DNA from: an uncultured Chromatiaceae bacterium
GTDB lineage: Bacteria; Pseudomonadota; Gammaproteobacteria; Enterobacterales; Alteromonadaceae
Direction of reading: 5' to 3'
NCBI GenBank assembly: GCA_946482615.1
Contig: CAMLSF010000028.1
Coordinates: forward strand, 1 to 29,854
Length of the DNA: 29,854 nt
The notes under the pieces were generated by a model, which saw nothing but the letters and a program-made list of their open reading frames with translations, was not told where the DNA came from and searched no databases. A program made the translations under genes and the position numbers. Below are positions 1 through 7,937 of this stretch, piece by piece (positions within the stretch are counted from its first letter, which is position 1; each line of letters starts with the position of its first letter).

Positions 1-2
1 AT

Positions 3-320
3 CAAATCAGCCTGATTAGCGCTGCCGCTATAGCCCAACAAGGCCAGTTGATGCTCTGGCCTTTTGCCCATAACCCAGGCCCCTGCTACAGCTGTTTATT
101 CCCGGATTTAACAGATCAATCCGGCAATTGCAGCAACTTAGGGGTGTTAGCGCCTTTGCCCGGCATTCTGGGCGCTATGCAAGCTATGTTACTGATCCAA
201 CAAATGATTCAGCCGGATCAGCAGGCGAAATTCTGGCAGTTTGAGGGCCTGGGGTTCAGGTTATCTGGTTATGAAATGCCAGTTCAAGATTGCAGCTGTC
301 GGGTTAAAAAACCAAACTGA
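3..320 (+). CDS. C-terminal fragment of a ThiF/MoeB/HesA-type adenylyltransferase (5' end outside window)
   Basis: The reading frame is open from the first bases, so only the last 105 or so residues are here. They match the C-terminal part of E1-like enzymes that adenylate the C-terminus of a ubiquitin-fold sulfur carrier (ThiS or MoaD) in thiamine or molybdopterin synthesis. Visible marks are the first zinc-ligand pair CYSC followed by LFP, and the stretch GVLAPLPGILGAMQA, which corresponds to the G-V-x-G-P-x-x-G-x-x-G-x-x-Q-A helix of the family. The second zinc pair, normally C-x-x-C near the end, appears as DCSC, only one residue apart, and the protein stops ten residues later. The ATP site lies upstream of the window. 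ThiF, MoeB and HesA cannot be told apart from this piece. Confidence 0.8.
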   Translation, partial: QISLISAAAIAQQGQLMLWPFAHNPGPCYSCLFPDLTDQSGNCSNLGVLAPLPGILGAMQAMLLIQQMIQPDQQAKFWQFEGLGFRLSGYEMPVQDCSCRVKKPN

Positions 321-339
321 AATAGGTTTTGTTGGTCAG

Positions 340-373
340 GTTAAAACCACAGCCTTAAGACTGTGGCTTTAAC
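340..373. terminator. Bidirectional hairpin terminator between convergent genes
   Basis: GTTAAAACCACAG (340-352) pairs with CTGTGGCTTTAAC (361-373) around an 8-base loop. This is 13 pairs with a single mismatch on the plus-strand RNA that becomes a G-U wobble on the minus-strand RNA. T-rich sequence follows on both sides. It lies between the adenylyltransferase stop and the dehydrogenase stop. Confidence 0.6.
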
Positions 374-392
374 AAACCTCTTTATCAATCAC

Positions 393-1178
393 TTATTTAG
401 TCAGGTAGCGTGGGCCTGGTTTGGTATGGCCAAAACGTTGTGACAACTCTTTTCGGGCGGTTTCGAACCCATCCCACTCAGCGCCGTCCTGTAATGGTGG
501 GATAGTGATCACTTCACCTGCATCCAGACCTGCCAAAGCGGCATCCACCATATCTGCGGTGCTCATGACTATTTCAGTAGGTAAATGCTCGTGCGGCAGG
601 CCGGCCACACCCCAAAAATCTGTGGCTGTGGCGCCTGGCAATACCGCCTGAATTCGAATGCCCTGCGAGGCCAGTTCATGCTGCAGAGACTGCGTCAGCG
701 CCAGCACATAAGCTTTGGTTGCCCCATACACACCGTTCAGAATTTCCGGCCCTACCGCGACAATAGAAGCGATATTAATTAAGGTGCCGCCGCCCTGTTT
801 GACGAAGGCTGGCACTGCGGCATAGGTCAGGCGGGTTAAAGCAGTGACATTGATATCAATCATGCTGACCATGTCTTTGATATCACTTTGCAGTAAAGGA
901 GCCACAGCGCCAAAACCTGCGTTATTGACCAGCAGATCAATACCACCCTGAGCCAGCACGGCTTCTACTTGAGCGGATTCCGCCGGGTTCGCTAAATCAG
1001 CCTGGATCAGTTGCACAGTGCGACCTGTTGCACTGCGTATTGAAGTTGCTACAGCCTCCAGACGCTCTTTATTCCGCGCCACCAGGATCAGGTTATAACC
1101 ACGACGGGCTAAACGGTCCGCATACACAGCACCTATGCCAGATGAAGCACCAGTGATCAAAGCAGTTTTCGTATTCAT
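393..1178 (-). CDS. SDR-family NAD(P)-dependent oxidoreductase
   Basis: A 261-residue classical short-chain dehydrogenase, soluble and presumably cytoplasmic. The Rossmann glycine motif TGASSGIG is at residues 9-16 and the NNAG motif at 85-88. The catalytic Ser is near 138 (NIAS), and Tyr151 with Lys155 form the YxxxK motif (YGATK). Arg35 after the second strand suggests an NADP(H) preference, as in many 'YdfG/DltE'-like members. The substrate cannot be deduced. AAGGA lies seven bases before the ATG and supports the start. The gene is divergent from a GlxA-type regulator, a pairing that often means the regulator controls the dehydrogenase. Confidence 0.9.
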   Translation of the reverse strand: MNTKTALITGASSGIGAVYADRLARRGYNLILVARNKERLEAVATSIRSATGRTVQLIQADLANPAESAQVEAVLAQGGIDLLVNNAGFGAVAPLLQSDIKDMVSMIDINVTALTRLTYAAVPAFVKQGGGTLINIASIVAVGPEILNGVYGATKAYVLALTQSLQHELASQGIRIQAVLPGATATDFWGVAGLPHEHLPTEIVMSTADMVDAALAGLDAGEVITIPPLQDGAEWDGFETARKELSQRFGHTKPGPRYLTK

Positions 1179-1257
1179 GTTATTTTCCTTAAATAGGTGT
1201 TGAAGACGACTTTATTCTGGCAGAACAGAAAATAAGATAAATGACACAAAAAACGCA

Positions 1258-1393
1258 TTTAAGGACATCATTTGGCGTTGGAGTTAAGCAGGAAAAATAA
1301 ACTTAACACAGCTGGACAAAACCTGACAAAGCACAAATAATGCACAACACATATTTATACATTATTAAGAATTACCCACCTTTAAGGACATCA
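1258..1393 (+). repeat. 13-bp direct repeat in the divergent SDR/regulator promoter region
   Basis: TTTAAGGACATCA occurs at 1258-1270 and again at 1381-1393. The second copy contains the ribosome-binding site (AAGGA) of the GlxA-type regulator directly before its ATG. The 216-bp region 1179-1394 must hold both promoters. The repeat could be an operator for autoregulation or a small tandem relic. I see no convincing -35/-10 pair. Confidence 0.35.
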
Positions 1394-1394
1394 G

Positions 1395-2354
1395 ATGAAC
1401 AAACGTATCGGGCTCATTGTGTATGATGATTTTCAGATCCTGGACTTAGCCGCACTGACCGTCTTTGAGTTCGCCAATACAATGCAGCAGAAAATCCAGT
1501 ACCAGTTTGCGTCTTTGTCGGTGGACGGTGGTGCAGTCAGAAGCTCCACCGGAGTCGTGATAGAGACACAACCCATTGGTTTTGGTAGCTACGATACCCT
1601 GATGATCGCAGGCGCTTTGCTTATTCCAAACCCCATGCCGGCCTTAGAGGAAAAATTAAACGAAGCGGCCTCAGGCACAACCCGGATTGCCAGCATTTGT
1701 ACCGGCGCTTTTGTACTGGCTAACGCAGGTTTATTAGATGGTAAAAGAGCCACTACACACTGGGCCTGGGGCCGGCATCTGCAGGACTATCATCCGGCAG
1801 TGCAGGTCGATGAAGATAAAATTTATGTCAAAGATGGCCAGATCTGGACATCAGCCGGAGTGACAGCCTGTATCGACTTAGCCCTGGCTTTAGTAGAGGC
1901 CGACTTAGGCGCTGAAGTAACAAAAAGCATAGCGCGCCTGATGGTGGTGCATCATAGACGGACAGGCGGGCAGTCGCAGTTTTCGGCTATGGCAGAACTG
2001 GAACCCAGTTCAGACAGGGTCAGAGAGGCACTTCAATTTGCCAAAGAAAATCTGCATAAAGATTTATCAGTGGAAGATTTAGCAGAACATGTGCACTGGA
2101 GCCCACGGCATTTCAGCAGGGTTTTTCATAGTCAAACCGGTATGGCCCCAGCCAAAGCTATAGAAAAACTAAGGCTGGAAGCAGCTCAATCCTTGATAGA
2201 ACAAGGCCATTCTTCCATCAGCCGTATTGCAACCCTGACAGGTTTCGGTGACGAAGAACGGATGCGCCGCGCTTTTTTGCGCACCTACGGCCAGTCGCCC
2301 AAAGCCTTTGTGCATTTATCGCGGCTACAGCAGGATAATGTGTATTTGTCCTGA
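1395..2354 (+). CDS. GlxA-family transcriptional regulator (DJ-1/PfpI domain plus AraC HTH)
   Basis: A 319-residue two-domain regulator. Residues about 5-170 form a DJ-1/PfpI (class I glutamine amidotransferase-like) fold: the N-terminal strand 'IGLIVYDDF' and the nucleophile-elbow sequence SICTGAFVLANAGLLDG are characteristic, with the Cys in place, followed by ATTHW. Residues about 215-310 are an AraC-type double helix-turn-helix (VEDLAEHVHWSPRHFSRVF, then ISRIATLTGFGDEERMRRAF). Such proteins bind DNA, and the amidotransferase-like domain is thought to sense a small ligand rather than catalyse. AAGGA seven bases upstream of the ATG supports the start. Its likely target is the divergent dehydrogenase, but this is inferred from position only. 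Confidence 0.9.
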   Translation: MNKRIGLIVYDDFQILDLAALTVFEFANTMQQKIQYQFASLSVDGGAVRSSTGVVIETQPIGFGSYDTLMIAGALLIPNPMPALEEKLNEAASGTTRIASICTGAFVLANAGLLDGKRATTHWAWGRHLQDYHPAVQVDEDKIYVKDGQIWTSAGVTACIDLALALVEADLGAEVTKSIARLMVVHHRRTGGQSQFSAMAELEPSSDRVREALQFAKENLHKDLSVEDLAEHVHWSPRHFSRVFHSQTGMAPAKAIEKLRLEAAQSLIEQGHSSISRIATLTGFGDEERMRRAFLRTYGQSPKAFVHLSRLQQDNVYLS

Positions 2355-2378
2355 GTTTATTATCAAATAATTTTTGAA

Positions 2379-2417
2379 ACTGATTCGGGATATCAGCTCT
2401 TTTACTGCTGAATCAGT
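2379..2417 (+). other. Inverted repeat downstream of the GlxA-type regulator
   Basis: ACTGATTC (2379-2386) is the exact reverse complement of GAATCAGT (2410-2417), with a 23-base loop holding a small inner AGC/GCT pairing. No T-run follows, so it is a weak terminator candidate. It could also be an operator in front of the small monooxygenase gene. Confidence 0.3.
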
Positions 2418-2464
2418 ACTTCTATGCTGTAGTTACAAACAAGCAGTATAAACGGAGCTCAAAG

Positions 2465-2755
2465 ATGCTGTATCTACTGGCCGAAATTCAGGCCAAACCC
2501 GGCAAAGAACAGATAGTTAAACAAGCCTTATTGCAGTTACTTGAACCGACACGACAGGAAGAAGGCTGTCAGCAGTATGAGTTATTTGCTGACGAGGCAG
2601 TTACAGGATTGTTTTTAATGCAGGAGATCTGGGCGTCAGAGTATGCATTGGAACAGCATAATAACAGTGCTCATTTGCGTGGTTTTGCTGACTACTGCAA
2701 ACAACAGGATGCGTTACAGCAGGTGACATTAAGACGACTTGGGTTTATTGGTTAA
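2465..2755 (+). CDS. ABM-domain (YgiN-like) putative quinol monooxygenase
   Basis: A 96-residue protein of the antibiotic-biosynthesis-monooxygenase ferredoxin-like fold. It has the typical start 'LYLLAEIQAKPGKEQ', the central EEGCQQYELF (family pattern EpGc..Y.v..), the strand F-L-M-Q-E-I-W and the helix around EQHNNSAHLRGF (family pattern ..H..s.H...f). The whole protein is one domain, the usual length. Members act on small aromatic or quinol compounds without cofactor, or are only structural relatives. GGAG lies seven bases before the ATG. It follows the regulator on the same strand by 110 bp, so it may be co-transcribed or have its own promoter. Confidence 0.85.
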   Translation: MLYLLAEIQAKPGKEQIVKQALLQLLEPTRQEEGCQQYELFADEAVTGLFLMQEIWASEYALEQHNNSAHLRGFADYCKQQDALQQVTLRRLGFIG

Positions 2756-2762
2756 CTGACTT

Positions 2763-2809
2763 CAGGAGCAAGGTAAAGCTCACTCTATATCAGCTTTACC
2801 TTCCTCCTG
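2763..2809. terminator. Long hairpin between convergent genes, overlapping the SDR stop codon
   Basis: CAGGAG-c-AAGGTAAAGCT (2763-2780) pairs with AGCTTTACCTT-c-CTCCTG (2792-2809) around an 11-base loop: 17 pairs with one C/C mismatch. The right arm covers the last codons of the minus-strand dehydrogenase. No clear T-run follows on either strand, so it may work as an RNA 3'-end stabiliser as much as a terminator. Confidence 0.5.
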
Positions 2810-3542
2810 CTAAATCAATAAAAGTGCCTGTGGCGTAAGACGCCTGATCGGACAACAGCCATAAAATCGCTTGTGCAACTTCTTCCGGCTGGCCACCTCG
2901 TTTCATTGGAATGACGTCTTTGATGCGGTCAACCCGGCCTGGCTCACCGCCGCTGGCATGAATATCTGTGTAAATAAAGCCCGGCCGTACTGCATTCACC
3001 CGAATCCCCTGATCAGCAACCTCTTTGGACAACCCCAGAGTGAAACTATCCAAAGCCCCTTTGGATGCGGCGTAATCTATGTATTCGCCGGGTGAACCAG
3101 TACGGGAAGCCACGGACGATACATTGACTATAACGCCACCTTTGCCTCCCAGTTTGACTGACATCCGCTTCACAGCTTCGCGGGCACATAACATAGGCCC
3201 TATCAGATTGGCGGCCAATACCCGCTGTAAACGGCCTTGATCCATATCCAGCAGACTGCTTTGCTTTTCCAGAATACCGGCGTTATTCACCAGTGCAGTC
3301 ACAGGCCCCAATTCCCGATCCACCCGCTGAAACAAAGCCACTATCTGAGTTTCATCAGCAAGGTCAGCCTGCATAGCAACAGCTGTGCCGCGTGCAGCGC
3401 GAATATCGGCCACCACAGCATCAGCGGCCTGTTGATTGGTTAAATAATTAACGCAAACCAGATAGCCCTGAGCTGCAGCCAGTTTTGCAGTCGCAGCGCC
3501 AATACCGCGACTGCCTCCTGTGACTATCAGTACTTTTTTCAA
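2796..3542 (-). CDS. SDR-family oxidoreductase (FabG-like), TTG start
   Basis: A 248-residue classical short-chain dehydrogenase. TGGSRGIG is at residues 8-15, NNAG at 86-89, Ser143 in NVSSV, and Tyr157/Lys161 in YAASK. The C-terminal IDLAGGR is the usual FabG-like ending. The start is TTG and overlaps the TGA stop of the upstream chemotaxis receptor (TTGA), so translation is probably coupled to that gene. No in-frame ATG upstream of the glycine motif offers an alternative. The substrate is unknown. A dehydrogenase in one operon with a receptor is odd and may be only a shared transcript. Confidence 0.88.
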   Translation of the reverse strand: MKKVLIVTGGSRGIGAATAKLAAAQGYLVCVNYLTNQQAADAVVADIRAARGTAVAMQADLADETQIVALFQRVDRELGPVTALVNNAGILEKQSSLLDMDQGRLQRVLAANLIGPMLCAREAVKRMSVKLGGKGGVIVNVSSVASRTGSPGEYIDYAASKGALDSFTLGLSKEVADQGIRVNAVRPGFIYTDIHASGGEPGRVDRIKDVIPMKRGGQPEEVAQAILWLLSDQASYATGTFIDLAGGR

Positions 3543-5083
3543 ACCCGCTTAAAGCCTATTCTAAACCCGCCCCAATGCCGGCCTTTGACCAGAATAGGCA
3601 CTGATAAGTCATGCAAAATTTCGCCTGTGTCCCGTTTGTAGGTTTGCAGCAACATAGGTTGGGTATTGCTGCCGCAACGGCTGCCAGTGCGGTCGCTGAA
3701 GATACGTTTGGTGCGGTTTTGCAGTAAGTCTTTTTCGTAGTTGCCCGTTAAGGCCTGACTGTATTTTTTATTGTGGGTCGGGAAATAACCTTTGCGATCG
3801 ACACCTCCGGCGTACAACACATTGCTATGACGCTCCAAAATAGGCTCCTGGATCAAAGGGAAAAACTGGTCGGTAAAACTGTCATAAGAGGTATGAAATT
3901 TTTGCGGATTAGTATTAGCAATAGGCTGATACTGCTCAGCAAATAACTGTTGTTCTGTCAGCTTGCCGTCACTCAGGGCTTTTTCAAATAAAGCCCCTAT
4001 AGCAGCTGCGGCTTGCTGCGCCTCTTTCAGTACAGGGTTAAAGAAGCTCTGGCTGGTGACTGTGCTGAGTTCACGATAAATACTTTCAGTTTCTACCGAC
4101 AATTCAATGGCCTGATCCGCCACTGTGCTGCCTTTATGTTCTATCGCCGACAAGGCTTTATTAATACTCTGAATCGACTGGCCCAATTGCTGGCTGGTAT
4201 TTTCCAACCCTGTACTGACCTGCTCTATTTGCTCCAGCGCAGCAGACACTTGCCCCACTTCGGTATTGATGCCATTAAAACCTGCCGCCACAGACTGCAA
4301 TTCCTGCTGCACATCACCACTTAATTGCACCAGTTGAGTCATCACTGCAGCGGTTTGTTCACTTTGGCTGCGAATATCAGCCAGCATTTTTGCTATGTCT
4401 TTAGTTGCTTCTGAGGTTTTGCCTGCCAAAGCCCGCACTTCATCCGCCACTACAGCAAAACCACGGCCTTGTTCGCCGGCACGGGCGGCTTCAATAGCCG
4501 CATTTAATGCCAATAAGTTGGTTTGATTGGCCACACCTGTGATCACTTCAGTAATACGCTGAATATCGTCGGCACTGCCTTTGAGTTGCTCCAGCCGGGC
4601 CGCTGCATCACTGACTGCATTAGCTAACTGATTGATATTATCTACACTTTTTTGCAGTCGCTGATCGGCAGTGCTGCACGCATTGGCCGTATGAGTAATG
4701 CTATGGCTGATTTGCTGCAGGTTATCTGTCAGCTGACCGCTGGTATCGGTTAAGCCTGTTGCAGCGCTGCCAATCTGGCCACAGTCGTCGCTGCTGTGTT
4801 TAATGTCTTTAATTAAACCGTCGATATAAAAGGAAACTTCTGCTGCACCTATCGCCATTTTTGATGTAGCTTCGGTGATATGGTGAGCACTGTCGGCCAG
4901 CGCATTGGATTCATCTTTAACCTGAACTTCTGGTTGTTTCCTACTACTCCAAAACAGAAAACCAGCAACAGCCAACAGATTGAACAGCACCAAAAGCCAG
5001 CTGTTAAAGTCCAGCCACAGGTACAGCAGCTGCGCCGCCAGCCAAACCCCAACAAACACCACTGCAGCACGTAGATTTTCCAT
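3539..5083 (-). CDS. Methyl-accepting chemotaxis protein with C-terminal sensor-like module
   Basis: I place the start at the ATG at 5083 (514 residues), because GGGAAG lies five bases before it. A longer reading from 5134 has no ribosome site. Two hydrophobic segments (about residues 7-23 and 28-45) leave almost no periplasmic part, so the receptor is a membrane-anchored cytoplasmic sensor. No HAMP domain is evident. The coiled-coil signalling domain carries the highly conserved hairpin tip, [20 protein letters not shown] followed by [12 protein letters not shown], near residue 195. After the signalling domain there is an extra region of about 125 residues (about 385-514), with motifs such as [16 protein letters not shown] and [20 protein letters not shown]. 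This resembles C-terminal modules of some Alteromonadales receptors that look Cache-like. That assignment is from memory and tentative. Confidence 0.88.
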   Translation of the reverse strand: MENLRAAVVFVGVWLAAQLLYLWLDFNSWLLVLFNLLAVAGFLFWSSRKQPEVQVKDESNALADSAHHITEATSKMAIGAAEVSFYIDGLIKDIKHSSDDCGQIGSAATGLTDTSGQLTDNLQQISHSITHTANACSTADQRLQKSVDNINQLANAVSDAAARLEQLKGSADDIQRITEVITGVANQTNLLALNAAIEAARAGEQGRGFAVVADEVRALAGKTSEATKDIAKMLADIRSQSEQTAAVMTQLVQLSGDVQQELQSVAAGFNGINTEVGQVSAALEQIEQVSTGLENTSQQLGQSIQSINKALSAIEHKGSTVADQAIELSVETESIYRELSTVTSQSFFNPVLKEAQQAAAAIGALFEKALSDGKLTEQQLFAEQYQPIANTNPQKFHTSYDSFTDQFFPLIQEPILERHSNVLYAGGVDRKGYFPTHNKKYSQALTGNYEKDLLQNRTKRIFSDRTGSRCGSNTQPMLLQTYKRDTGEILHDLSVPILVKGRHWGGFRIGFKRV

Positions 5084-5172
5084 AACGACTTCCCATTCGA
5101 CAAAGGCCAGAGACAAAATGGCAGAAGAAAACATAGCAGAGTCTATGGCTCTGCAGCATTTTCGGTTCTGGC

Positions 5173-5201
5173 AGTGTTTCTGTTATGCAAGCAACTGTCA
5201 A
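5173..5201 (-). promoter_or_regulatory. Possible sigma-70 promoter of the chemotaxis receptor/SDR operon
   Basis: On the minus strand a perfect -35 hexamer TTGACA (5201-5196) is followed after 17 bases by AACACT (5178-5173), a poor -10. It lies about 90 bases before the receptor start, in the gap after the rhodanese gene. No FliA-type sigma-28 motif was seen. Confidence 0.25.
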
Positions 5202-5253
5202 ACCATCCCCGGAGTATTGCGACTAAAGTCTATGGTTGTAGCCAGACAACAGT

Positions 5254-5649
5254 TTACTGCCGGACAGGAAAACCGCTATCGGTCCAGGCTTGCATACCCC
5301 CTGCTATTGAGTATAAGTCACGAAACCCCATACGCTGCAGCGACTCCACAGCCAAAGCAGAACGGGCACCAGAGCGGCAAATTAAATACAAAGGCTGAGT
5401 GGCCAGTTCAGTTAAGGCCAACACCGCATCCTTCTGCTCTGCCACTGCAGGATGCTGCGGCAACTGCATTTCCAGCACACCCCGGGGCATATTGACCGCA
5501 GTAGGAATATGGCCAGCAGCAAATTCAGCAGGTTCACGCACATCAATAATACGGGCCTGACTGCTTTGTAATAAAGCAGCCAGTTGCTGCACTGTCAGTT
5601 CCTGAATTTTCGTTTTGGCTTCGGCCACCAGCTGGGCTCCGGTTTTCAT
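5254..5649 (-). CDS. Rhodanese-domain protein
   Basis: From the ATG at 5649 the product is 131 residues. AGGA lies nine bases before this codon, and the longer reading from 5712 adds 21 residues unlike the family. It is a single rhodanese domain: IIDVREPAEFAAGHIPTAVN (residues 34-53), then the active-site loop with Cys91 in CRSGARS, and the closing G-G-M-x-A-W motif. The intact Cys makes sulfurtransferase (persulfide-carrying) activity plausible. The ~20 N-terminal residues before the domain are polar and there is no signal peptide, so it is cytoplasmic. The physiological sulfur acceptor is unknown. It lies upstream of the chemotaxis receptor on the same strand. Confidence 0.88.
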   Translation of the reverse strand: MKTGAQLVAEAKTKIQELTVQQLAALLQSSQARIIDVREPAEFAAGHIPTAVNMPRGVLEMQLPQHPAVAEQKDAVLALTELATQPLYLICRSGARSALAVESLQRMGFRDLYSIAGGMQAWTDSGFPVRQ

Positions 5650-5767
5650 AAAAGCAGTCCTGTGTAGTGAGTTGGGTTTAGTGTATACCGAAATACAATT
5701 CAGGTGGAGCAAGGGTTAAATGATGCAGACAGAGATGCTCCAACTTAACCAGCTTGCTTGAAAATCA

Positions 5768-6817
5768 TCACTCTCCCGCAGCCATCTGCTGTAAAAACTC
5801 CAGCCGCTGTTTTTCTTCGTCACTAAGCACAAAAGGTTCGTCGCTCAACTGACCAAAGTTGATGGCCTCCACCACAAAACCTGGTTCTTTGCTGTCACCG
5901 TATCTGCTGGCTTCGCCCGGCATGGCGGAGCGTAATTCCAGCACAAAAGTACCAAGCCAATAAGGCCCGGCTTGTTGCTGCAATACCTGTTTAAAAGCCC
6001 GCAGTTCGAGCTTGGCAGAACCCTCGGTTAACTGTTCTTCTGCTGTCAGCACAGCTAAAGGCTGTTTGTTTTCGGTAAATAAATTGGCTCTTAAGCGGTA
6101 CATACCGGCTTTTTTTACCTCCAGCTCTACAGGGATCACTAAATCAGCGCCACGCGAACTGCTGCTGCCAATGCCTGTGATAGTGGCCACCGGATAGCTA
6201 TAGTCCAGCCCTGTTTGTAGTTGTTGGGTTTTGCCTTGCGCTTCAAACAACACCACCAGTTCCATAGCGCCGTCCCAGTTTTCTCTGGCCTCAAACTGAT
6301 GTGCCCATTCAGTGGCATCCGCACCTGCAGTTAAATCGGCCTGCGCCAGCACTTTACCACTGAGCTGCTCACGTAATTCGGCTTTCACCTGCTGCGCTGA
6401 TAAACCTGCCATCACCAGTTTAAATACCACAGCTTCAGGGTAGGTAAAGCGGTATTTAGGCAACACCAGACTGGCGCTGGCACCGCCTTCCAGCGGCAAG
6501 GCCACAGTATCAAAGTGATTGGGGTTCAGCAGTTGATGATCGGCCGGAGTTAAAGGCCTGGAATAGGCTGGGTAGCTGAGTTCAGCCGCATAAGCTTGCG
6601 ACAACAAGCTAAAACTTTGCTGCAATTCTTGTTGCTGATACTGATCCATTTGCACTGGTGCGGCAGTTTGCACAACAGCTTTTTGCGCAAGTTCAGCAAC
6701 AGCATCAGGCTGTGGTTTATCCACCGCCACCACAGCAGTTTCAGCTTTAGGCCAAAACCAAAAAGCCGCCAGTGCTATCAGCACCAGCAGCAGACTAACC
6801 AATACTTTCTTGTGCAT
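5768..6817 (-). CDS. Membrane-anchored periplasmic protein of unknown function, coupled to the lipase gene
   Basis: A 349-residue protein with one N-terminal hydrophobic segment (residues about 5-22, flanked by KK and by a short WPK) and no further membrane span, so it should be anchored in the inner membrane and face the periplasm. The body is rich in beta-type sequence (for example a strand-turn-strand region with SSSSRGADLVIPVELEV), which fits Ig-like domains. It could belong to the DUF4785 group, but I cannot confirm this. Its ATG overlaps the TAA of the lipase gene by one base (TAATG), so the two are translationally coupled. The position is that of a lipase foldase (Lif) in other bacteria, but I see no Lif signature. 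A helper, inhibitor or transport partner for the lipase is an inference. Confidence 0.75.
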   Translation of the reverse strand: MHKKVLVSLLLVLIALAAFWFWPKAETAVVAVDKPQPDAVAELAQKAVVQTAAPVQMDQYQQQELQQSFSLLSQAYAAELSYPAYSRPLTPADHQLLNPNHFDTVALPLEGGASASLVLPKYRFTYPEAVVFKLVMAGLSAQQVKAELREQLSGKVLAQADLTAGADATEWAHQFEARENWDGAMELVVLFEAQGKTQQLQTGLDYSYPVATITGIGSSSSRGADLVIPVELEVKKAGMYRLRANLFTENKQPLAVLTAEEQLTEGSAKLELRAFKQVLQQQAGPYWLGTFVLELRSAMPGEASRYGDSKEPGFVVEAINFGQLSDEPFVLSDEEKQRLEFLQQMAAGE

Positions 6818-7872
6818 TAATCAGCGGCCTGACTGACTAAAGACGACATACTCTGGCGATCTGAGCCTGTGACTAATAAGTAGTTAGACGCAAACACCCA
6901 CCAACCCCGTGATTGCTGATAGGTCTGGAACTGCAAAGCCTCAGCGTTTAAATAAGTGGCTCTGGCATTAGCAGCTGTCACTTCACCATCGCGGCTGTCT
7001 TCAATCAGGCCACTGTGGCTATAGTCATTGCCCATCAGCATGGGGTAGTGATACGGCATAAAACCCTTAACGCCACTGCTTTGACTAGCCAGTTTGCCAT
7101 CAAAAGCCACGTTTGCACTGCAGCTGTCAAAAGAGCCGACAGCAGAGGCACCACAACTGGAATGACTGGCAACAACACCGTCGTCAGTGCCAGGTAAAAA
7201 TGGTCCTGTGGCATTTAAAAAGTCAGAACCTGCACCGGCAAAACGTAAACGTGGCACCCTGCTGGTGGGAAAACTGGCCAACTGGCGCGCCGTATTAACC
7301 CTTAAATCGTTTAGCACACCAATGTTAGAAGGGGATGGCATTTGGCCTAACCACAAAGATAAAGCTGCACGTAAGGCTGCATCTGTCCAGCTGCCGCCAC
7401 CAGCCACACTGACCGCCAAATCAGCAAGTTCCACCCCACCACCAGCACCGGCAAAATCAAAACTGGCGATAATATTCAGCGGCTGTAAACCAGCGTTTTT
7501 CAGCCATAAAGCCTGGTTGTCGATGATATAACGGGTGACTAAATCGCCGGTGGAGTGGCTGACAAAAATACAACCGCTGTTGCAGGTACCAGAGCGGGAC
7601 AGCTGTTGCAATTTAGGCCAGACATAGTCTGTGGCAATTTTGCCTGTGATACGTTCCTGAGAAGGCCAGTCAATCCGCTCGTCAGCGCGGCTTAACCAAA
7701 AGCCAGCCCAATAGTCGGCGCCGTTACTGCTGACATCAGCCCCTACAGGCCGGTCGGCTAAATTACCGGGCTGAAAACCATGCACCAACACCACGGGATG
7801 ACCATTTAACGCCGCAGCAAGAGGTAAGCTCAGCAGCGCCAAGCCGGCTGCCGCCATTTTCAGTAGTTTCAT
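6817..7872 (-). CDS. Secreted alpha/beta-hydrolase, lipase-like
   Basis: A 351-residue protein with a signal peptide (positive start, hydrophobic residues 7-21, cleavage near AAA/LNG). PVVLVHGF (residues 26-33) is the oxyanion-hole strand of bacterial lipases. The nucleophile elbow reads VSHSTGD, with Ser107 as probable nucleophile and Ser105 in place of the first Gly of G-x-S-x-G. A late GTDDGVV supplies a candidate acid, and NDYSHSGLIED resembles the catalytic-His loop of family I lipases (N-H-L-D-E-V). Four cysteines in two close pairs (C97/C101 and the pair in SSCGASAVGSFDSC) suggest disulfides. AAGGA lies seven bases before the ATG. It is the first gene of a two-gene unit with the anchored partner downstream. 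Esterase, lipase and depolymerase activities are all possible. Confidence 0.82.
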   Translation of the reverse strand: MKLLKMAAAGLALLSLPLAAALNGHPVVLVHGFQPGNLADRPVGADVSSNGADYWAGFWLSRADERIDWPSQERITGKIATDYVWPKLQQLSRSGTCNSGCIFVSHSTGDLVTRYIIDNQALWLKNAGLQPLNIIASFDFAGAGGGVELADLAVSVAGGGSWTDAALRAALSLWLGQMPSPSNIGVLNDLRVNTARQLASFPTSRVPRLRFAGAGSDFLNATGPFLPGTDDGVVASHSSCGASAVGSFDSCSANVAFDGKLASQSSGVKGFMPYHYPMLMGNDYSHSGLIEDSRDGEVTAANARATYLNAEALQFQTYQQSRGWWVFASNYLLVTGSDRQSMSSLVSQAAD

Positions 7873-7913
7873 TTGTTTGTCCTTGTTCTTGTCTTTGTGA
7901 ATTTATTGTTTTA

Positions 7914-7937
7914 TTTGCATCATTTCCGTGATGCCAA
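7914..7937. promoter_or_regulatory. Dyad element upstream of the lipase gene
   Basis: GCATCA (7917-7922) and TGATGC (7929-7934) form a perfect inverted repeat with a 6-base spacer. The symmetry extends to the outer TT/AA after one mismatch. It is 40-65 bases before the lipase ATG, a position suited to an operator or a 5'-leader hairpin. The rest of the 337-bp gap 7873-8209 is AT-rich and shows no gene. Confidence 0.35.

Noticed and set aside
5084..5253. c-di-GMP riboswitch or FliA-type promoter in front of the MCP gene
   Set aside because: No conserved GEMM aptamer core and no TAAA-N15-GCCGATAA motif could be found in the gap.
4980..5495. Plus-strand open frame of 171 residues across the MCP and rhodanese genes
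   Set aside because: It runs antisense to two well-supported genes, is rich in Gln/Pro/His as expected of a shadow frame, and has no ribosome site.
5768..6817. Lipase-specific foldase (Lif)
   Set aside because: Position and anchor fit, but the R-x-x-F-D-Y/F-(F/C)-L-S-A motif of foldases is absent.
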